Of a stretch of DNA of 64,000 nt, positions 35,888 to 46,705 are shown piece by piece. Under the pieces are notes generated by a model, which saw nothing but the letters and a program-made list of their open reading frames with translations, did not search any database and was not told the origin of the DNA. The stretch is taken from assembly GCA_027559495.1 (NCBI GenBank), contig JAMXSV010000024.1:310001-374000 (forward strand), in the 5' to 3' direction. This DNA is from Aurifilum marmelostoma (Eukaryota > Ascomycota > Sordariomycetes > Diaporthales > Cryphonectriaceae). Position numbers and translations under genes: made by a program. Position 1 is the first letter of the stretch. The number at the start of each line of letters is the position of its first letter.

Positions 35888-35913
35888 TACTACTACTACT
35901 AGTAGTAGTAGTA
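35888..35913. repeat. Perfect 26-bp trinucleotide palindrome
   Basis: TAC-type triplets followed directly by their reverse complement (centre CTAG at 35899-35902) form a 13+13 palindrome without spacer, able to form a hairpin or cruciform. Confidence 0.9.
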
Positions 35914-37623
35914 GTCTACTACCACCACGTGATGCTACTATTGTCAATATATATCTGGGAGCAGGTAAACCCAAAGCTGCAACCAAGATTCACCGACGTC
36001 GACAACACACACATCATCGTCATGGCCAAAACCGGATATGTTGGCTGGCTGGCTGGCTGGCTGGGTAGTGTCAACAGGGCGGGCGGCCGCACCACCACAC
36101 AGAGGGAGAGACACTGATCACACGCCCAAAAGGACGATGGGCCTAGAGCTTTCTTCTCTTCTCTTTTTCCTTTCCTTTCCAGCGCCAAGGTCCCCTGCCC
36201 GGATGACGTGGGTTACCGTCCGCCGTTGCCAGCTTGGTCCCTCCTCGTTCGGGCGCTACTCATGGAATCTTGGGAGAAGAGCAGGCGGGCCACTGGCGGG
36301 ATGGAGAAAAAAAAAACACACCTATGGCCTGGGGGGGGGGGGGCACAGGGCAGCAAGCAACAACTTGGCAGGTGAGCCATGACGCCAACCGGCATGATCA
36401 TTGTCACCCTAGCATCCCGTGCATACTCTACTTTACCACGTCGGGCATGCGCATGCTACACTATCCAAGAATTGGTCTGATGGTGAGAAAGGGGAAAAAA
36501 AGAAGGAAAGAGGGAAATAAACCAAGATTCCGTTCGTCTTGGCAAGAAAGAGAAAAAAGGAGCACATCTCCCTTGGAATGGACGTCTTCTCTGGATCCGC
36601 CCTCACCCAAAAAGAACCCCCGATGCGCTGGACGATGACATACCCGTCCGGGTCTGTCAGTTCCCGGCTTGCGCTGTGAGACGTTGGAGCGGGTAAAGGA
36701 AAAAAAAAAAAAAGAAAAGAGAGAGACATTGGTCCAATATCTGTGCTCGTGCGTATGTGTCAGGATCACAGAATACGCCTTCCCAGCACCAGAGAACGAA
36801 CGGGCGGGCGCCGAAGCGGCTCACCGCATCTACTCTGCCCGTCACAACAACCCTAGCACAGCAGCGAGCCGTGCCACTTGCTCCACCTTGTCTGTTCCCG
36901 TCTTTGTGGTATCACGCCGGCGAGGCCAGAGCAAGGAGCAACAGTAATAAGGTGCGAGACGCGAGAGCACTGTCCTATTCTCCTCCCTTCCCCCCCCCCC
37001 CCACCCACACCCCAATAGGCCGATCAGGACAACCCGCCCATTGGAGCAAGATAAGAGAGAGCAAGATCTATCCAGCGTTTGTATACTTTGGTGCAGCTGT
37101 CAGCACTTTCGCAATATCACCGTAACCCACCTCCGACCTCCGTCATATACGCCCAACCGGCAGCAGATGTGCGCCTGTCCTTGGGGTTCCATCTTGTGTT
37201 GTGACTGGCTCGAGAGACGGCAGGCCCCACGGCAGATCGATACGCCGGGAGGCCTCTCAGGGTTGTGTTTTCCCCCCATCAAGACAGACAGAGAGAGGTC
37301 CGGAACAGCCAATCCCATGTTTCGTTTTGTCAATTCTCCGGGCCGTCTGCTTTTGCGTTAGAGAACAGGCAAACTATAGTCTAAACCTCGCCTCAAGTGG
37401 CTCAGTTGCAGCGTTGCGTGTATGGTCCAACGCACTATACATGATCGTCAGCTGATCGGTTTTTGGTTTTGGTTTTCCCGGGGCTTTGACATGATACTAA
37501 ACCTTGTGTATGTATGTATTGTGTAAAATCCATGACTCTGATACAAACGTGGTGAATCAGTGCCACAACGCGCACACACACTGAGGCTGTGAAAGCACTA
37601 GCAAAAGAGAAGATTGCACCCAA

Positions 37624-37643
37624 CCCCCCCCCCCCCCCCCCCA
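37624..37643. repeat. C20 homopolymer
   Basis: Twenty C in a row in non-coding DNA; one of several long G/C homopolymers in this window (also 4682-4699 and 24333-24349). Confidence 0.9.
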
Positions 37644-38764
37644 AACACCAACACAAGTGTGCCGTGCGGACACAAAGAAACATCAGTCGAAACTCGTTTC
37701 AACCATCAACGACATAAAAGTGGCCGGGTCAGCCGGCTTATGTCACGGCGTTGCGCGGCGCTTTTTGGCGTGTGGCTGAGCAGATGCACCTCCGTCAACG
37801 TGCTGCAGCAAGCTTGAATTCAACGCACATACGCTTGCTGCTGACATGTATGTAATACAGCCAAGTGGGTACCGTAGCAGTTGGGAACTTTTATCTTCTT
37901 CCTTTTTTTCTCTCTCTTCTTTAATCTTTCGGGTGCCGCACCCAATAAGCATTGGAGTTGCAGGGTCAGACTCGGCGTTTTTTTGTCATCCGGATCGGCT
38001 ATAGAGTCTCTCTCTCTCTCTCTCTGTTCCCACAAAACGCAGCTTTCTTGTCATCCTGACGCGATCAATGGCTGCCCCATTCATCTTCGTTGTGCCCCAG
38101 CATAGTCCGAGCCCGTCAGCGATATTCCGGTTTTCGCTCGGCACCTTCGGTACGATTGCGGAGGCGGGGGGGAGGGTGGTCGTATCCCCCCCTTGCCATT
38201 CGGGCGGTGAACTTTTGGGAGGGCGTGGTGAGTATGGGATGGGGATGCCTAGAAGAAGCTCGTTGGTTCATAGGAGCCGCCAATATGCACGTGCCCACGA
38301 GGGCTGTGCCGGGTGAAGGCGCCACGATGATGGGAGATGGGCTTGAACGGCTTACTCTGGTGCCCTGATCATGACTCGGCGGTTATGGTGCGGGATGCTT
38401 TGTTTGCCCCGTGCGTACGTACGCAGGCGAGGTTAATTCCAGGCAGCGAGGGGCTGAAGAGGGTGGGTGGCCAGGGCATACATGCGCAGAGCGGGCGTGT
38501 GCAAGAACGCGGTGGGACACGAGCAGAGAGTCATTTACGACGATGAGCAAAGCTTTGTTTGTCCCTTTTTACCCCGGACGTTTTCGAATAGTAGTCGTAG
38601 GAGTACTCTTCTACAAGCTTTACGCGGGCAGGAAGAGTTGATGGTTCTCGAGGTAGGGACCCCAGCAGATCGTCGCCCTGCGTCTTTCGGTCAAGACGGG
38701 CTCCCAGCCCAACTCGCTACAATCACCCGACGACGTCGCTCTGTTTTAGCCTCAAGGCGCCAGA

Positions 38765-38894
38765 CACATAAAAGCTTGTTACTACCGGCTGCGGAGCTTG
38801 GTGCCCCTGCCACGAAGCTTGGTATCCTGCTGCGAAGCTTAGGCTACTGCTACAAAGGCTTGGTCTTTTTCCTGCTGCCGAACTTGGCATTACT
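38765..38894. repeat. Degenerate minisatellite with AAGCTT cores
   Basis: Six diverged units of 20-25 bp, consensus about GCTGCGAAGCTTGGTATCCT, boundaries near 38788, 38809, 38829, 38849 and 38874. Units 1-4 keep an AGCTT or AAGCTT core. It lies in the gene-poor region, about 0.65 kb beyond the 3' end of the NmrA-like gene. Confidence 0.75.
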
Positions 38895-39528
38895 ACATAC
38901 ACTCCAGGCCCGTGAGGGGCACTGGGGACCAGAGAGTCAGTCGGCCGCATGAGATGTCTGCCGCAGATGACTCCAGAACAAGGGCGGCCGATGTGGCATG
39001 ATTCGGGTGTTTCTCATGTAGGGCAGGGTGTGTCTGTAGAGGTCGGGCGTCGGAGTAATCAGCCTACTTTTTTGATTTTCTGCAGGTCGTTATGAGGCTG
39101 TTATGGAGGCTGATTTGCTGGAGATATCCCATGCTGGTAACATTGATACCACTCTGTGGATTTCAGTTGATGCTCTCTTCCATTTTCAAACGACGACACA
39201 TATTCTGAGCTCATATCTCAATATGCCAGGCAAGAGACTTGAGTCTTCGTTTCTCCAATACGCAGGTCGATTATGTAATGTTTGGCTATTGTCTGATCAT
39301 TACCCAGTCTGAAGCATTTTACCATGGTCCATGGTTGAATATTGAAATGACAGCTTGGTATTTGGCAGCTTGGACATCATGTATTGTGGAAGGAAACATC
39401 TGAGGCAGTCGAGAAACCTATATTCCTGACTGCTATAACTGAAATGCATGGTTCAAGTCCAATAATCAAAACATATACCTCTGTAATGCTGCATCAGCTG
39501 GCTTCGTGTGCATCCAAATCTCCACCCA

Positions 39529-40865
39529 TCACGGCTTGCCCTCCCAGACCTTCCCGAGAAAGTCCTCGGCAGTCGTGAACTCGTAGTCCGGAAAGATACC
39601 ATTCATCTCGTCCGAGCAATCCCATGCACCCTCTGCGCTGCTCAGGAGGACGCCGATGGACACTGCCTTGAGCATAGCGGACGCCTCATTCCCCGCGACC
39701 GCCTGATGGACTGCAGTCAGACTCCACGATGTCTCCAACCTGCCAGCTACGAGGTCTCCCATCTTGACCTTGTCGACGGTAAAGGGACGTCCTACGGGTC
39801 CATGTCAGTCCAACTAATTTCCCTTCCTTCCAAATACAGCACAAGATACAAGGGAGAACATATCCCCTTACCTCGCACTCTCTCGCCAATCTCGATAATC
39901 TCCGCAAAGGTAAGCCTATTGCCTCGGATCCCGCCAGTCGCAGGCCACTTTCCATCGTAGTCGACTGCCCGGGCCACCACCGCGGCGAGGTCAGAGACGG
40001 CAGTCAGGGTCATGACGGCGTCCTCGTGGCCGTCGACGACCATGGCGCGGCAGCTGTTGAAGTCGAAGACGGACTGGAGGGGGTCGACATGCTTGGCTGT
40101 TTTGTGTGGAAAGGCCAGGTAGTCTAGGAAGAGGCCTGGCTGGAACAGGGTATATTCGAGAACCTGATTCATAGGAGGTTGGGGGAAAGTTATCGTTAGG
40201 CTCGATACCTATCAGTGTCTTGGTGAGTCAGATGTGAGGAGATGCTTACATTTCCGGCCGCGTTCACCTTTTTCAAGTATTCCCTGACGTTCTGCTTGCC
40301 ATTCCACCAGGCCATGTGATCTGTGTCCTTGCTTTGAGTCCAGTCAGCACAATGGTCTTTTGACTTTCCCGGAACACAGCACTTGTTATCAATACGCCTC
40401 CTCAAGGAAGTAATCACCTTCCATACTCGCTCGGCGCAAAGCGTTTGACTCCCGCAATGACGGCGGCGTCGATGAGGTTATTCTGTGACTCCTGGCCGGG
40501 ATCTGAGAGAAGCTGCACAAAGGACAGCAAGGTGTGAACTCCTCTCAGGCTGTCTACCAAGCCTGGTTTGTCGTGGTAGTCGACAGGCTTCCACTCAACT
40601 CCTGGGTCGAGGTCTACGTCTGGTGCTTTCTGGACAAGGTGTCAGTATGGGATATAATACACAGGAAACGTGGTCTCCTTCAGAGTCTTTACTTACACCC
40701 CGGCTTAATATGATTATCTCGTGCTTCTTTGATGCCACCAGAGCGTCAATGACCTCTCGCGATACCTCTAACCGAGCGTGTCAGTCAGGGTAATCACCAT
40801 AATAACGTCCCAACAGCAGGCCGTTACTCACGTCCAGAACCACCAGCCACGGCAACCTTGACCAT
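39529..40865 (-). CDS. NmrA-like / isoflavone reductase-type NAD(P)-binding protein
   Basis: Atypical short-chain dehydrogenase with a Rossmann fold; members are either redox sensors (NmrA) or reductases of phenolic and secondary metabolites. Residues 1-12 give the dinucleotide site start M-V-K-V-A-V-A-G-G-S-G. Later blocks include V-H-T-L-L-S-F-V, A-G-V-K-R-F-A-P-S-E-Y-G, W-W-N-G-K-Q-N-V-R-E-Y-L (the position of the family's Y/K-containing helix) and L-F-Q-P-G-L-F-L-D-Y. Six exons: 40865-40832, 40767-40697, 40629-40418, 40331-40250, 40163-39872, 39791-39529; 954 nt, 317 aa, phases all consistent. The third acceptor uses CTCAAAG with a CTGAC branch point. Divergent from the DHA2 transporter. 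Its third codon positions are less C-rich than those of its neighbours. Substrate unknown. Confidence 0.85.
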
Positions 40866-41863
40866 CGTGGAAAAGCAGAGAGGATTTAAAGGGTGTTGAG
40901 AAGGGGATTGGGTTGAAGATTGCGGAGTTGCTCACTACACAAGAGATGATTTAGAACGTGCAGGTTGAGTCCATCCTGTGCTTTATTACATTGCCTCTTT
41001 GCAGCAGACACTCAGGAAATATACGAATTTTGTAATTAAATAATTACTCCCAATATATCTTACTTGATATAATCGACTCTGTGTGATATTAGTCCGCGGC
41101 GAAAGGCTCAGCTGGAGTCTAGGCCAAGAGCCGTCCTGCTCGACCGCGGCGGAAGAATGATCGGGATCCGATGGGAGTGCTTCAGGTTTGGGCCGCGGGC
41201 GAACGTGCCATGGAAAATAAGACGGAAGCAATTGAAGCCGCCGGCCTTGATTGATGGCCTAGGGCTGATTGATGAGAGAAGACTACAAATGCCACGGATA
41301 TCCAGCATCCTCAGAGACATAGAGACCGTCTCCAGTGGTTAGCTAAGGGTTATTACTTGCTTGCCTTATTTTGGCAGCCGGGAATGTATAATATATCAAA
41401 CGAATGAGGCCATGGCCATTGCCATTGTAATCGGCCGTCCACCAGATATGTAGATGGCCAAAACAACCACTGATCCTCGAGCCAGGTAATATTTCCATAA
41501 TTTCAGTGGTCACTGATAAATAGCAAACACACAATACTTCAGTCCTTTGGAAATCAATCCCTCCCCAAAACTACTACAGCTCCGGATGATCGATGCTGAT
41601 GGCGGCAACACCCCCGGCTCGGTCCTCATCCTCCCACTTAGTCATCAATCAAGTATTCCTTTCCAATCCTCAATGAAACCTTGCCGGGGTCTCTGAAGAG
41701 CTGTTTGTTCTTCGGCCTGAGTCATCGTCCAGGATCGCCGTGGTGATTCCTCCTCTTAAGAAGCCATTGATACTCTCCTCAGCCCTCCTCTGTTCAGCAA
41801 GACATGAAGCAACATGAAGAAAAATAAAATGAAATAAAATAAAAAAGCACAATAGAAACAACC
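40866..41863. promoter_or_regulatory. Divergent promoter of the NmrA-like and DHA2 genes
   Basis: 998 bp, A/T-rich, between two start codons on opposite strands. Two CCGCGG elements (41094-41099 and 41144-41149) lie exactly 50 bp apart, and a TCG-N5-CGA site (41161-41171) lies 12 bp beyond the second. CGG triplets and TCG-N5-CGA are the types of site bound by Zn2Cys6 regulators. Direct binding by the neighbouring regulator is my inference. Confidence 0.5.
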
Positions 41864-43700
41864 ATGGACATCACCAAAGCCTCGTCCGAGCCTCCCCTCG
41901 TACACGCTGGAGTACCAGCAGCAGGTCTTGCCGCTGCAGAGGAGGCCATTATTCCCATCGAGCCCCTCGATCTCGCCGAAGAACATCCCCAGGTCCGCAC
42001 AAAGCTGCGCCTATACGCCATCTTGTCTGCTCTCTACGTGAGTAACTCTTGCCACAGACCCAAAAGAGAAGAGAGAGGGGAAAAAAAAGAAAAAAAAAAA
42101 AACCTGCACACCACCCCCTGGCTAATCCACCCCCCTCGGTATATTAAATCTCCAGCTCTCCCTCTTCGTGTCCGCCCTCGACCAGACCATCATCGCCATC
42201 TCCATCCCCACCATCTGCGCCGACCTGCACTCGGCCGCCGGCTACGTGTGGGTCGGCGGCGCCTACCTCCTCGCCAACGCCGCCACGGGCCCCATCTGGG
42301 CCAAGTGCAGCGACATCTGGGGCCGCAAGCCCGTGCTCCTCCTGGCGGTGGTCGTCTTCGCGGCCGCCAGCGTCCTCGCGGCCCTGAGCACCTCCATGCC
42401 CGCGCTCATCGCCGCCCGCGCCCTGCAGGGCGTCGCCAGCGGCGGCCTCATGCAGCTCGTGACCATCACCATCTCGGACCTCTTCAGCGTGCGCCGCCGC
42501 TCCCTGTACCTGGGCTACGTCGGCCTCGTCTGGGCCCTGGCCGGCTCCGCGGGCCCCCTCGTCGGCGGCGCCCTCACCCAGCTCCGCTCCTGGCGCTGGT
42601 GCTTCTGGATCAACCTGCCCGTCTCGGCCGCCACCCTCGCCCTGCTGCTGCTCTTCCTCGACGTGCACAACCCCCGCACCCGCCTGGCCGACGGCGTCCG
42701 CGCCGTCGACTGGCTCGGCACCCTCTCCATCCTGGCCGTGACCCTGCTGCTCCTCGTGGGCCTCGACTTTGGCGGCGCCATCTTCCCCTGGAGCAGCCCC
42801 AAGGTCGTGTGCCTGCTCGTCCTCGGCGCCCTCATGGTCGGCTTCTTCCTCCTCAGCGAGCGGCGCCTGGCCCGCTACCCGCTCATGCCCCTCGGCGTCT
42901 TCCGCGGCCGGTCCAACAGCGCCACCTTCCTCGTCGCCTTCCTGCACGGCATCGTCCTCGTCGGCTGCGAGTACTACCTCCCGCTCTACTTCCAGAGCGT
43001 CAGGCAGGCCTCGCCCGTCCGCAGCGGCGTCCTCATCCTGCCCCTCATCATCACCCAGGCCGTCTTCGAGATCCTCAGCGGCCTCTGGATCCACCGCACC
43101 GGCCGCTACAGGGAGACCATCTGGGCCGGCGTGGCCGCCATGACCCTCGGCACGTCCCTGTACCTCACCTTTGGCGTCGACACCCCCGTCGCCCAGGTCG
43201 CCGGGCTCGAGGTCCTGGGCGGCCTGGGCCCCGCCATGCTCTTCCAGGCGCCCATGGTCGCCATCCAGAACACCGTCAGCCAGCAGGACACGGCCGCCGC
43301 CACCGCCGCCCTCGGCTTCGTCCGCAGCCTCGCCATGGCCCTGTCCGTCGTCGTCGGCGGCGTCGTCTTCCAGAACAGCATGGAGGCCCGGCAGCCCTCC
43401 CTCGCCGCCGCGGGCCTGAGCCCGCACGTCCTCGAGGCCCTGTCCGGCAGCCAGGCCGCCGCCAACGTGGACATCACGCACCTGGCCCTGGACCCTGCGC
43501 AGCGCGCCGCCGTGCTCGACGCCTTTGCGTGGAGCATGCGCAACATGTTCATCATGTTCACGTGCGTGGCCGGCCTGGCCCTGGTGGCCAGTGTGTTTAT
43601 CAAGCACCGGAACCTGAGCACGGAGCACACCGAGACCAGGACGGGGATACAGCAGCTGACCAAGGGGGCGAGGAGAAGTGAAGCAGCGGTAGACAGTTAA
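41864..43700 (+). CDS. MFS transporter, DHA2 drug:H+ antiporter family
   Basis: Plasma-membrane proton antiporter of the 14-helix group that exports toxins, antifungals and secondary metabolites. 572 aa. A hydrophilic 50-residue N-terminus precedes helix 1, which carries the DHA2 motif L-D-Q-T-I-I-A-I-S-I-P. Next come loop motif A in S-D-I-W-G-R-K-P, the R-A-L-Q-G-V-A-S-G-G motif B, and motif C G-S-A-G-P-L-V-G-G. A W-R-W-C-F-W-I-N-L-P motif, typical of this family, follows. Exons 41864-42037 and 42156-43700; the 118-nt intron (GTGAGT...CCAG, phase 0) contains A runs and falls just before helix 1. Start context is AACCATGG. Codon third positions are almost all C or G, in contrast to the A/T-rich promoter before it. 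Confidence 0.92.
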
Positions 43701-44225
43701 AGTAGATAAAAAAAAGAGGCCTAGACTGTTGTATATCGGTCTAGATGTCTGCGTCTCAGCCGTCTTTTTTTTTCACTGAAATATTAATATCAAGCGGTAA
43801 TCAGGCAGGCGTATAATATCGCTCCCATTCTCAGATAATGTGCTGAAGTGTTTTCATATTCAACCCGTGAACTTATCTCACTAAATGCATCTCAAGGAGG
43901 CAGTGATTCCGCAACATTCATGTTAAGGAATGGTTGAAGGATGAGACCGACATATTGCGGGGTCATCCCAGGATTAATCAACGATAATAAAGAACCTTGG
44001 ATTATCAGAGGATTCCCCAATTCTCGTGCGCCCTACTTGTACCAACCTCGACCAGTTCTCACATAGACCACATCATCACTATCTGAAGGAAGTACTCTAA
44101 AAGTACCTCGCATGAAGGACATGAAAAGTCGCCAAATCATTCCAATCCTTCAAGTCAAAAGGCACAGTCAAGCCCACGCCCGAGAACCAACCCGCCTCAG
44201 CAATACAAGCCCTCCCCACCCCAAG
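43701..44225. promoter_or_regulatory. Region between the DHA2 gene and the Zn2Cys6 regulator
   Basis: 525 bp, A/T-rich, holding the DHA2 3' UTR and the regulator's promoter and leader. An in-frame ATG at 44112 would extend the regulator by 38 residues. No CCGCGG or TCG-N5-CGA site seen. Confidence 0.5.
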
Positions 44226-46610
44226 ATGCCAGGCCCAGCTCTCCCCTCCTCACCACCACCAGCACCGACCACCAAGAGACGCAAGGTCCGCAGGGGAACC
44301 CGGAGCTGCTGGGAGTGCAAGCGCCGCAAGACCCGGTGCACCTTTGCTTCGCCCGCCCAGCCCACCTGCGACGGGTGCAGGAGCCGCCGTACCAGGTGCG
44401 TCAGCCAGGCTTTTCACGACGAGAAGCCGCCGCATCGTCGGTCTTTGGCTGGATCGGGGCGGTTGGGAAGCGTGGTGGGGGCGTCTACGGTCGAGCAAGA
44501 GGAGGAGCAGGGGCAGCGGGCAGCCACCACCTCTGGACACGACCCTTCCGCCGATGATGTGCTCCTCAAAAGCCTGCTGGTGCCCGCCGACGACCTCCAC
44601 GACATCTCCACCGCCCTCCTCACGGTGTGGCCGAGCGACAAGGACCTCGATGCCATCCTGAGCACCCGCACCCCGGCCGATCTCTCGGCCCTGTTCCACG
44701 GCATCGTCTGCCTGCCCTACAAAGACTTCCTCTCCAGACAGATACCATCACCCAGACGCATGCTGCAACGCCCTCCACAAGACACCCACCCGGTCCTCAT
44801 AGCCCGACGCCTCCTGATGCTCGGCACCCTCCTGCAGGGCGTTCAGCCGAGCAACACCTCCTTCTCCTCCGACACGGACGCGACCAGCCCAGAATCCCGC
44901 GCACGGCTCATGTCCCGTGCAGTGGCCGCTGCATCCCGCCTCGTGACGACCAGCGACGAGCTCGCAGGCGGCTCCCTCGAGGGCATCGAGTGCGTCATGG
45001 CCGAGAGCATGTTCCTCAACAACGCCGGTGAGCTCCGCCGCGCGTGGCTGGCCAGTCGGCGCGCCATGGCTCTGGCACAGGCGATGGGGCTGCATCGATG
45101 CGCAGGCGGCAGCAGCAGCAGCAGCAGCAGACCATCATCCCGGTTGGTCGTCCTCGAGGCGGAGACGTGGGATCGCATCGATCCAGAGTACATGTGGTGC
45201 CGGCTCGTCTTCTCGGACAGGTACCTCTCGCTGATACTGGGCCTCCCGCCGGGCTGCAGCGAGAACGACGACAATGACAACATCGCCTCCTTCGCCTCGC
45301 CAGAAGCCTTCGGGCGATGTGCCCCGCTGGAGCGCATGGAGCGCATGATGGCAGTCGCGGGCGGTCTGATCCTGCGTCGCAACGGCGCACTGCAGCGGCG
45401 AGGAGCAGACATCGCTGCAACGCGCAGGATCGACGGCATGCTCCGGGAGGCGGCAGGTCTCATGTCGCCGAGATGGTGGCTCGCAGCTCCGCAAAACAAA
45501 ACGACTAAGACGGCGGCGGCATCGAACGACAAGGACGGCACAGGGGACGAGGGGGCGTTCCAAGAGTCGCTCCGCGTCGTGAACCAGTTCACGCATAGGC
45601 ACCTCCTCCTCCAGCTGCACCTACCATACCTCCTATTTTCCCCTGCTGCTGCTGCTGCTGCTACAGGCGCGAGCGCAAGCTTCATAGACTACAGCAAGAT
45701 GACCGCCGCCACCACCAGCCGCGAGCTCGTGTCCCAGTTCGTGTCCTTCCGTGGCAGCAACCGCGGCCCGGCAGCAGGCGCTGCATACTGCCGCGGCATC
45801 GACTTCATCGCCTTCATAGCCAGCACGGCCTTGTGTCTGGCGCACATTGAATCGCGCCGCCGTCGCCCACAAGAAACCTGCACTGGCGTCTTCCAGTCTC
45901 TCCAGCACCAGCGTCCGAGCGACCGCGGCCTGCTCGAGCGCACCCTGGAGATCATGGAAGCAGCAGCCCAGACAGCGCACGACGCCATCGCTCAGAGAAT
46001 CGCCCGCATCCTCCGCCCCTTGCTTGACGTTGAAGACAACTCGGCCAGGGGTCTGTGTGACTATGAGACGACGACCTCTGCACCCGACGAGGACGGCCCA
46101 GCGCAACCTCCTGACGGTGGTATTACTGACGATGCACCGTTCAGTGGTGTTTTGCGCATTGACATCCCGTATTTCGGGACTATCAGTATTGAGCACCGTC
46201 CTACAACAGCAGGTGGTGGTGGTGGTTGTTGGGACGATTGTACACAGCCCATGAGGATCTCGCCCGCTGCGTCCTCACACGCAGTTGATGCTGGACTTGC
46301 CGCCATCGTATGCGAGCACCAGACAACCTCCCCGCACACAGACCCCGTGTTCAGCAACAATACACAACTCGTAAACAACCCTGGTTGGAACCCCATCCCA
46401 CCGCCCCTCTGGCCTCAACCAGCACCGTCGTCTTCCGATTTTGACGCTGGTGATGCGCAGAACTCGGGCAATCTTGTGCCTGGCCTGACAGCAGATGTAA
46501 TAGACGATGACTGGACGTTACAGGGTGTGGATATGGCTTTATTTAGTAACCTCACACAAGGCTGCTCGATGGAGAGAGGTCCCGGTGGAACGAACGAGTT
46601 TACAGGCTGA
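44226..46610 (+). CDS. Zn2Cys6 transcription factor beside the DHA2 transporter
   Basis: Gal4-class regulator, probably controlling its neighbours. 794 aa from the ATG at 44226. The zinc cluster near residues 28-57 reads C-x2-C-x6-C-x9-C-x2-C-x6-C inside T-R-S-C-W-E-C-K-R-R-K-T-R-C, preceded by the basic run K-R-R-K-V-R-R. The remainder is a long, weakly conserved regulatory region with an A-W-L-A-S-R-R-A-M-A-L-A-Q-A-M-G-L-H-R block (fungal_trans-like) and Ser, Ala and Gly tracts. Single exon; I found no need for introns. An in-frame ATG at 44112 would add 38 residues. The shorter start is preferred because it leads directly into the zinc cluster. Its stop lies only 95 bp from the stop of iml1 on the other strand. 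Confidence 0.88.
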   Translation: MPGPALPSSPPPAPTTKRRKVRRGTRSCWECKRRKTRCTFASPAQPTCDGCRSRRTRCVSQAFHDEKPPHRRSLAGSGRLGSVVGASTVEQEEEQGQRAATTSGHDPSADDVLLKSLLVPADDLHDISTALLTVWPSDKDLDAILSTRTPADLSALFHGIVCLPYKDFLSRQIPSPRRMLQRPPQDTHPVLIARRLLMLGTLLQGVQPSNTSFSSDTDATSPESRARLMSRAVAAASRLVTTSDELAGGSLEGIECVMAESMFLNNAGELRRAWLASRRAMALAQAMGLHRCAGGSSSSSSRPSSRLVVLEAETWDRIDPEYMWCRLVFSDRYLSLILGLPPGCSENDDNDNIASFASPEAFGRCAPLERMERMMAVAGGLILRRNGALQRRGADIAATRRIDGMLREAAGLMSPRWWLAAPQNKTTKTAAASNDKDGTGDEGAFQESLRVVNQFTHRHLLLQLHLPYLLFSPAAAAAATGASASFIDYSKMTAATTSRELVSQFVSFRGSNRGPAAGAAYCRGIDFIAFIASTALCLAHIESRRRRPQETCTGVFQSLQHQRPSDRGLLERTLEIMEAAAQTAHDAIAQRIARILRPLLDVEDNSARGLCDYETTTSAPDEDGPAQPPDGGITDDAPFSGVLRIDIPYFGTISIEHRPTTAGGGGGCWDDCTQPMRISPAASSHAVDAGLAAIVCEHQTTSPHTDPVFSNNTQLVNNPGWNPIPPPLWPQPAPSSSDFDAGDAQNSGNLVPGLTADVIDDDWTLQGVDMALFSNLTQGCSMERGPGGTNEFTG

Positions 46611-46705
46611 TGACAAATTCGTAGTGGAGTGGGGAATAAGAATTCTGCAGAGTGTTGACATTATTGGCTCGACATGGTAAAGATTCCAGATACAGTGGCT
46701 GGATG

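Larger units (their letters stand above)
32572..39528. other. Gene-poor, low-complexity region of about 7 kb
   Basis: No open frame here combines codon bias, length and domain. It is dense in simple sequence: GA runs (32677-32720), GT runs (33530-33558), G and C runs (33339-33348, 34937-34949, 37624-37643), a perfect ACT/AGT palindrome (35888-35913), GGCT repeats (36040-36063) and a degenerate 20-bp minisatellite (38765-38894). The proximal part must hold the CAX promoter; the distal 500 bp should hold the 3' UTR of the NmrA-like gene. The last kilobase is visibly richer in A/T. Confidence 0.6.

Noticed and set aside
38467..38952. 161-codon plus-strand open frame spanning the minisatellite
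   Set aside because: No codon bias; its apparent 7-residue periodicity is explained by the DNA repeat. Mentioned only as a possibility under the repeat.
42144..43628. Minus-strand open frame of 494 codons opposite the DHA2 transporter
   Set aside because: Same GC3 shadow effect. DHA2 motifs on the plus strand settle the strand.
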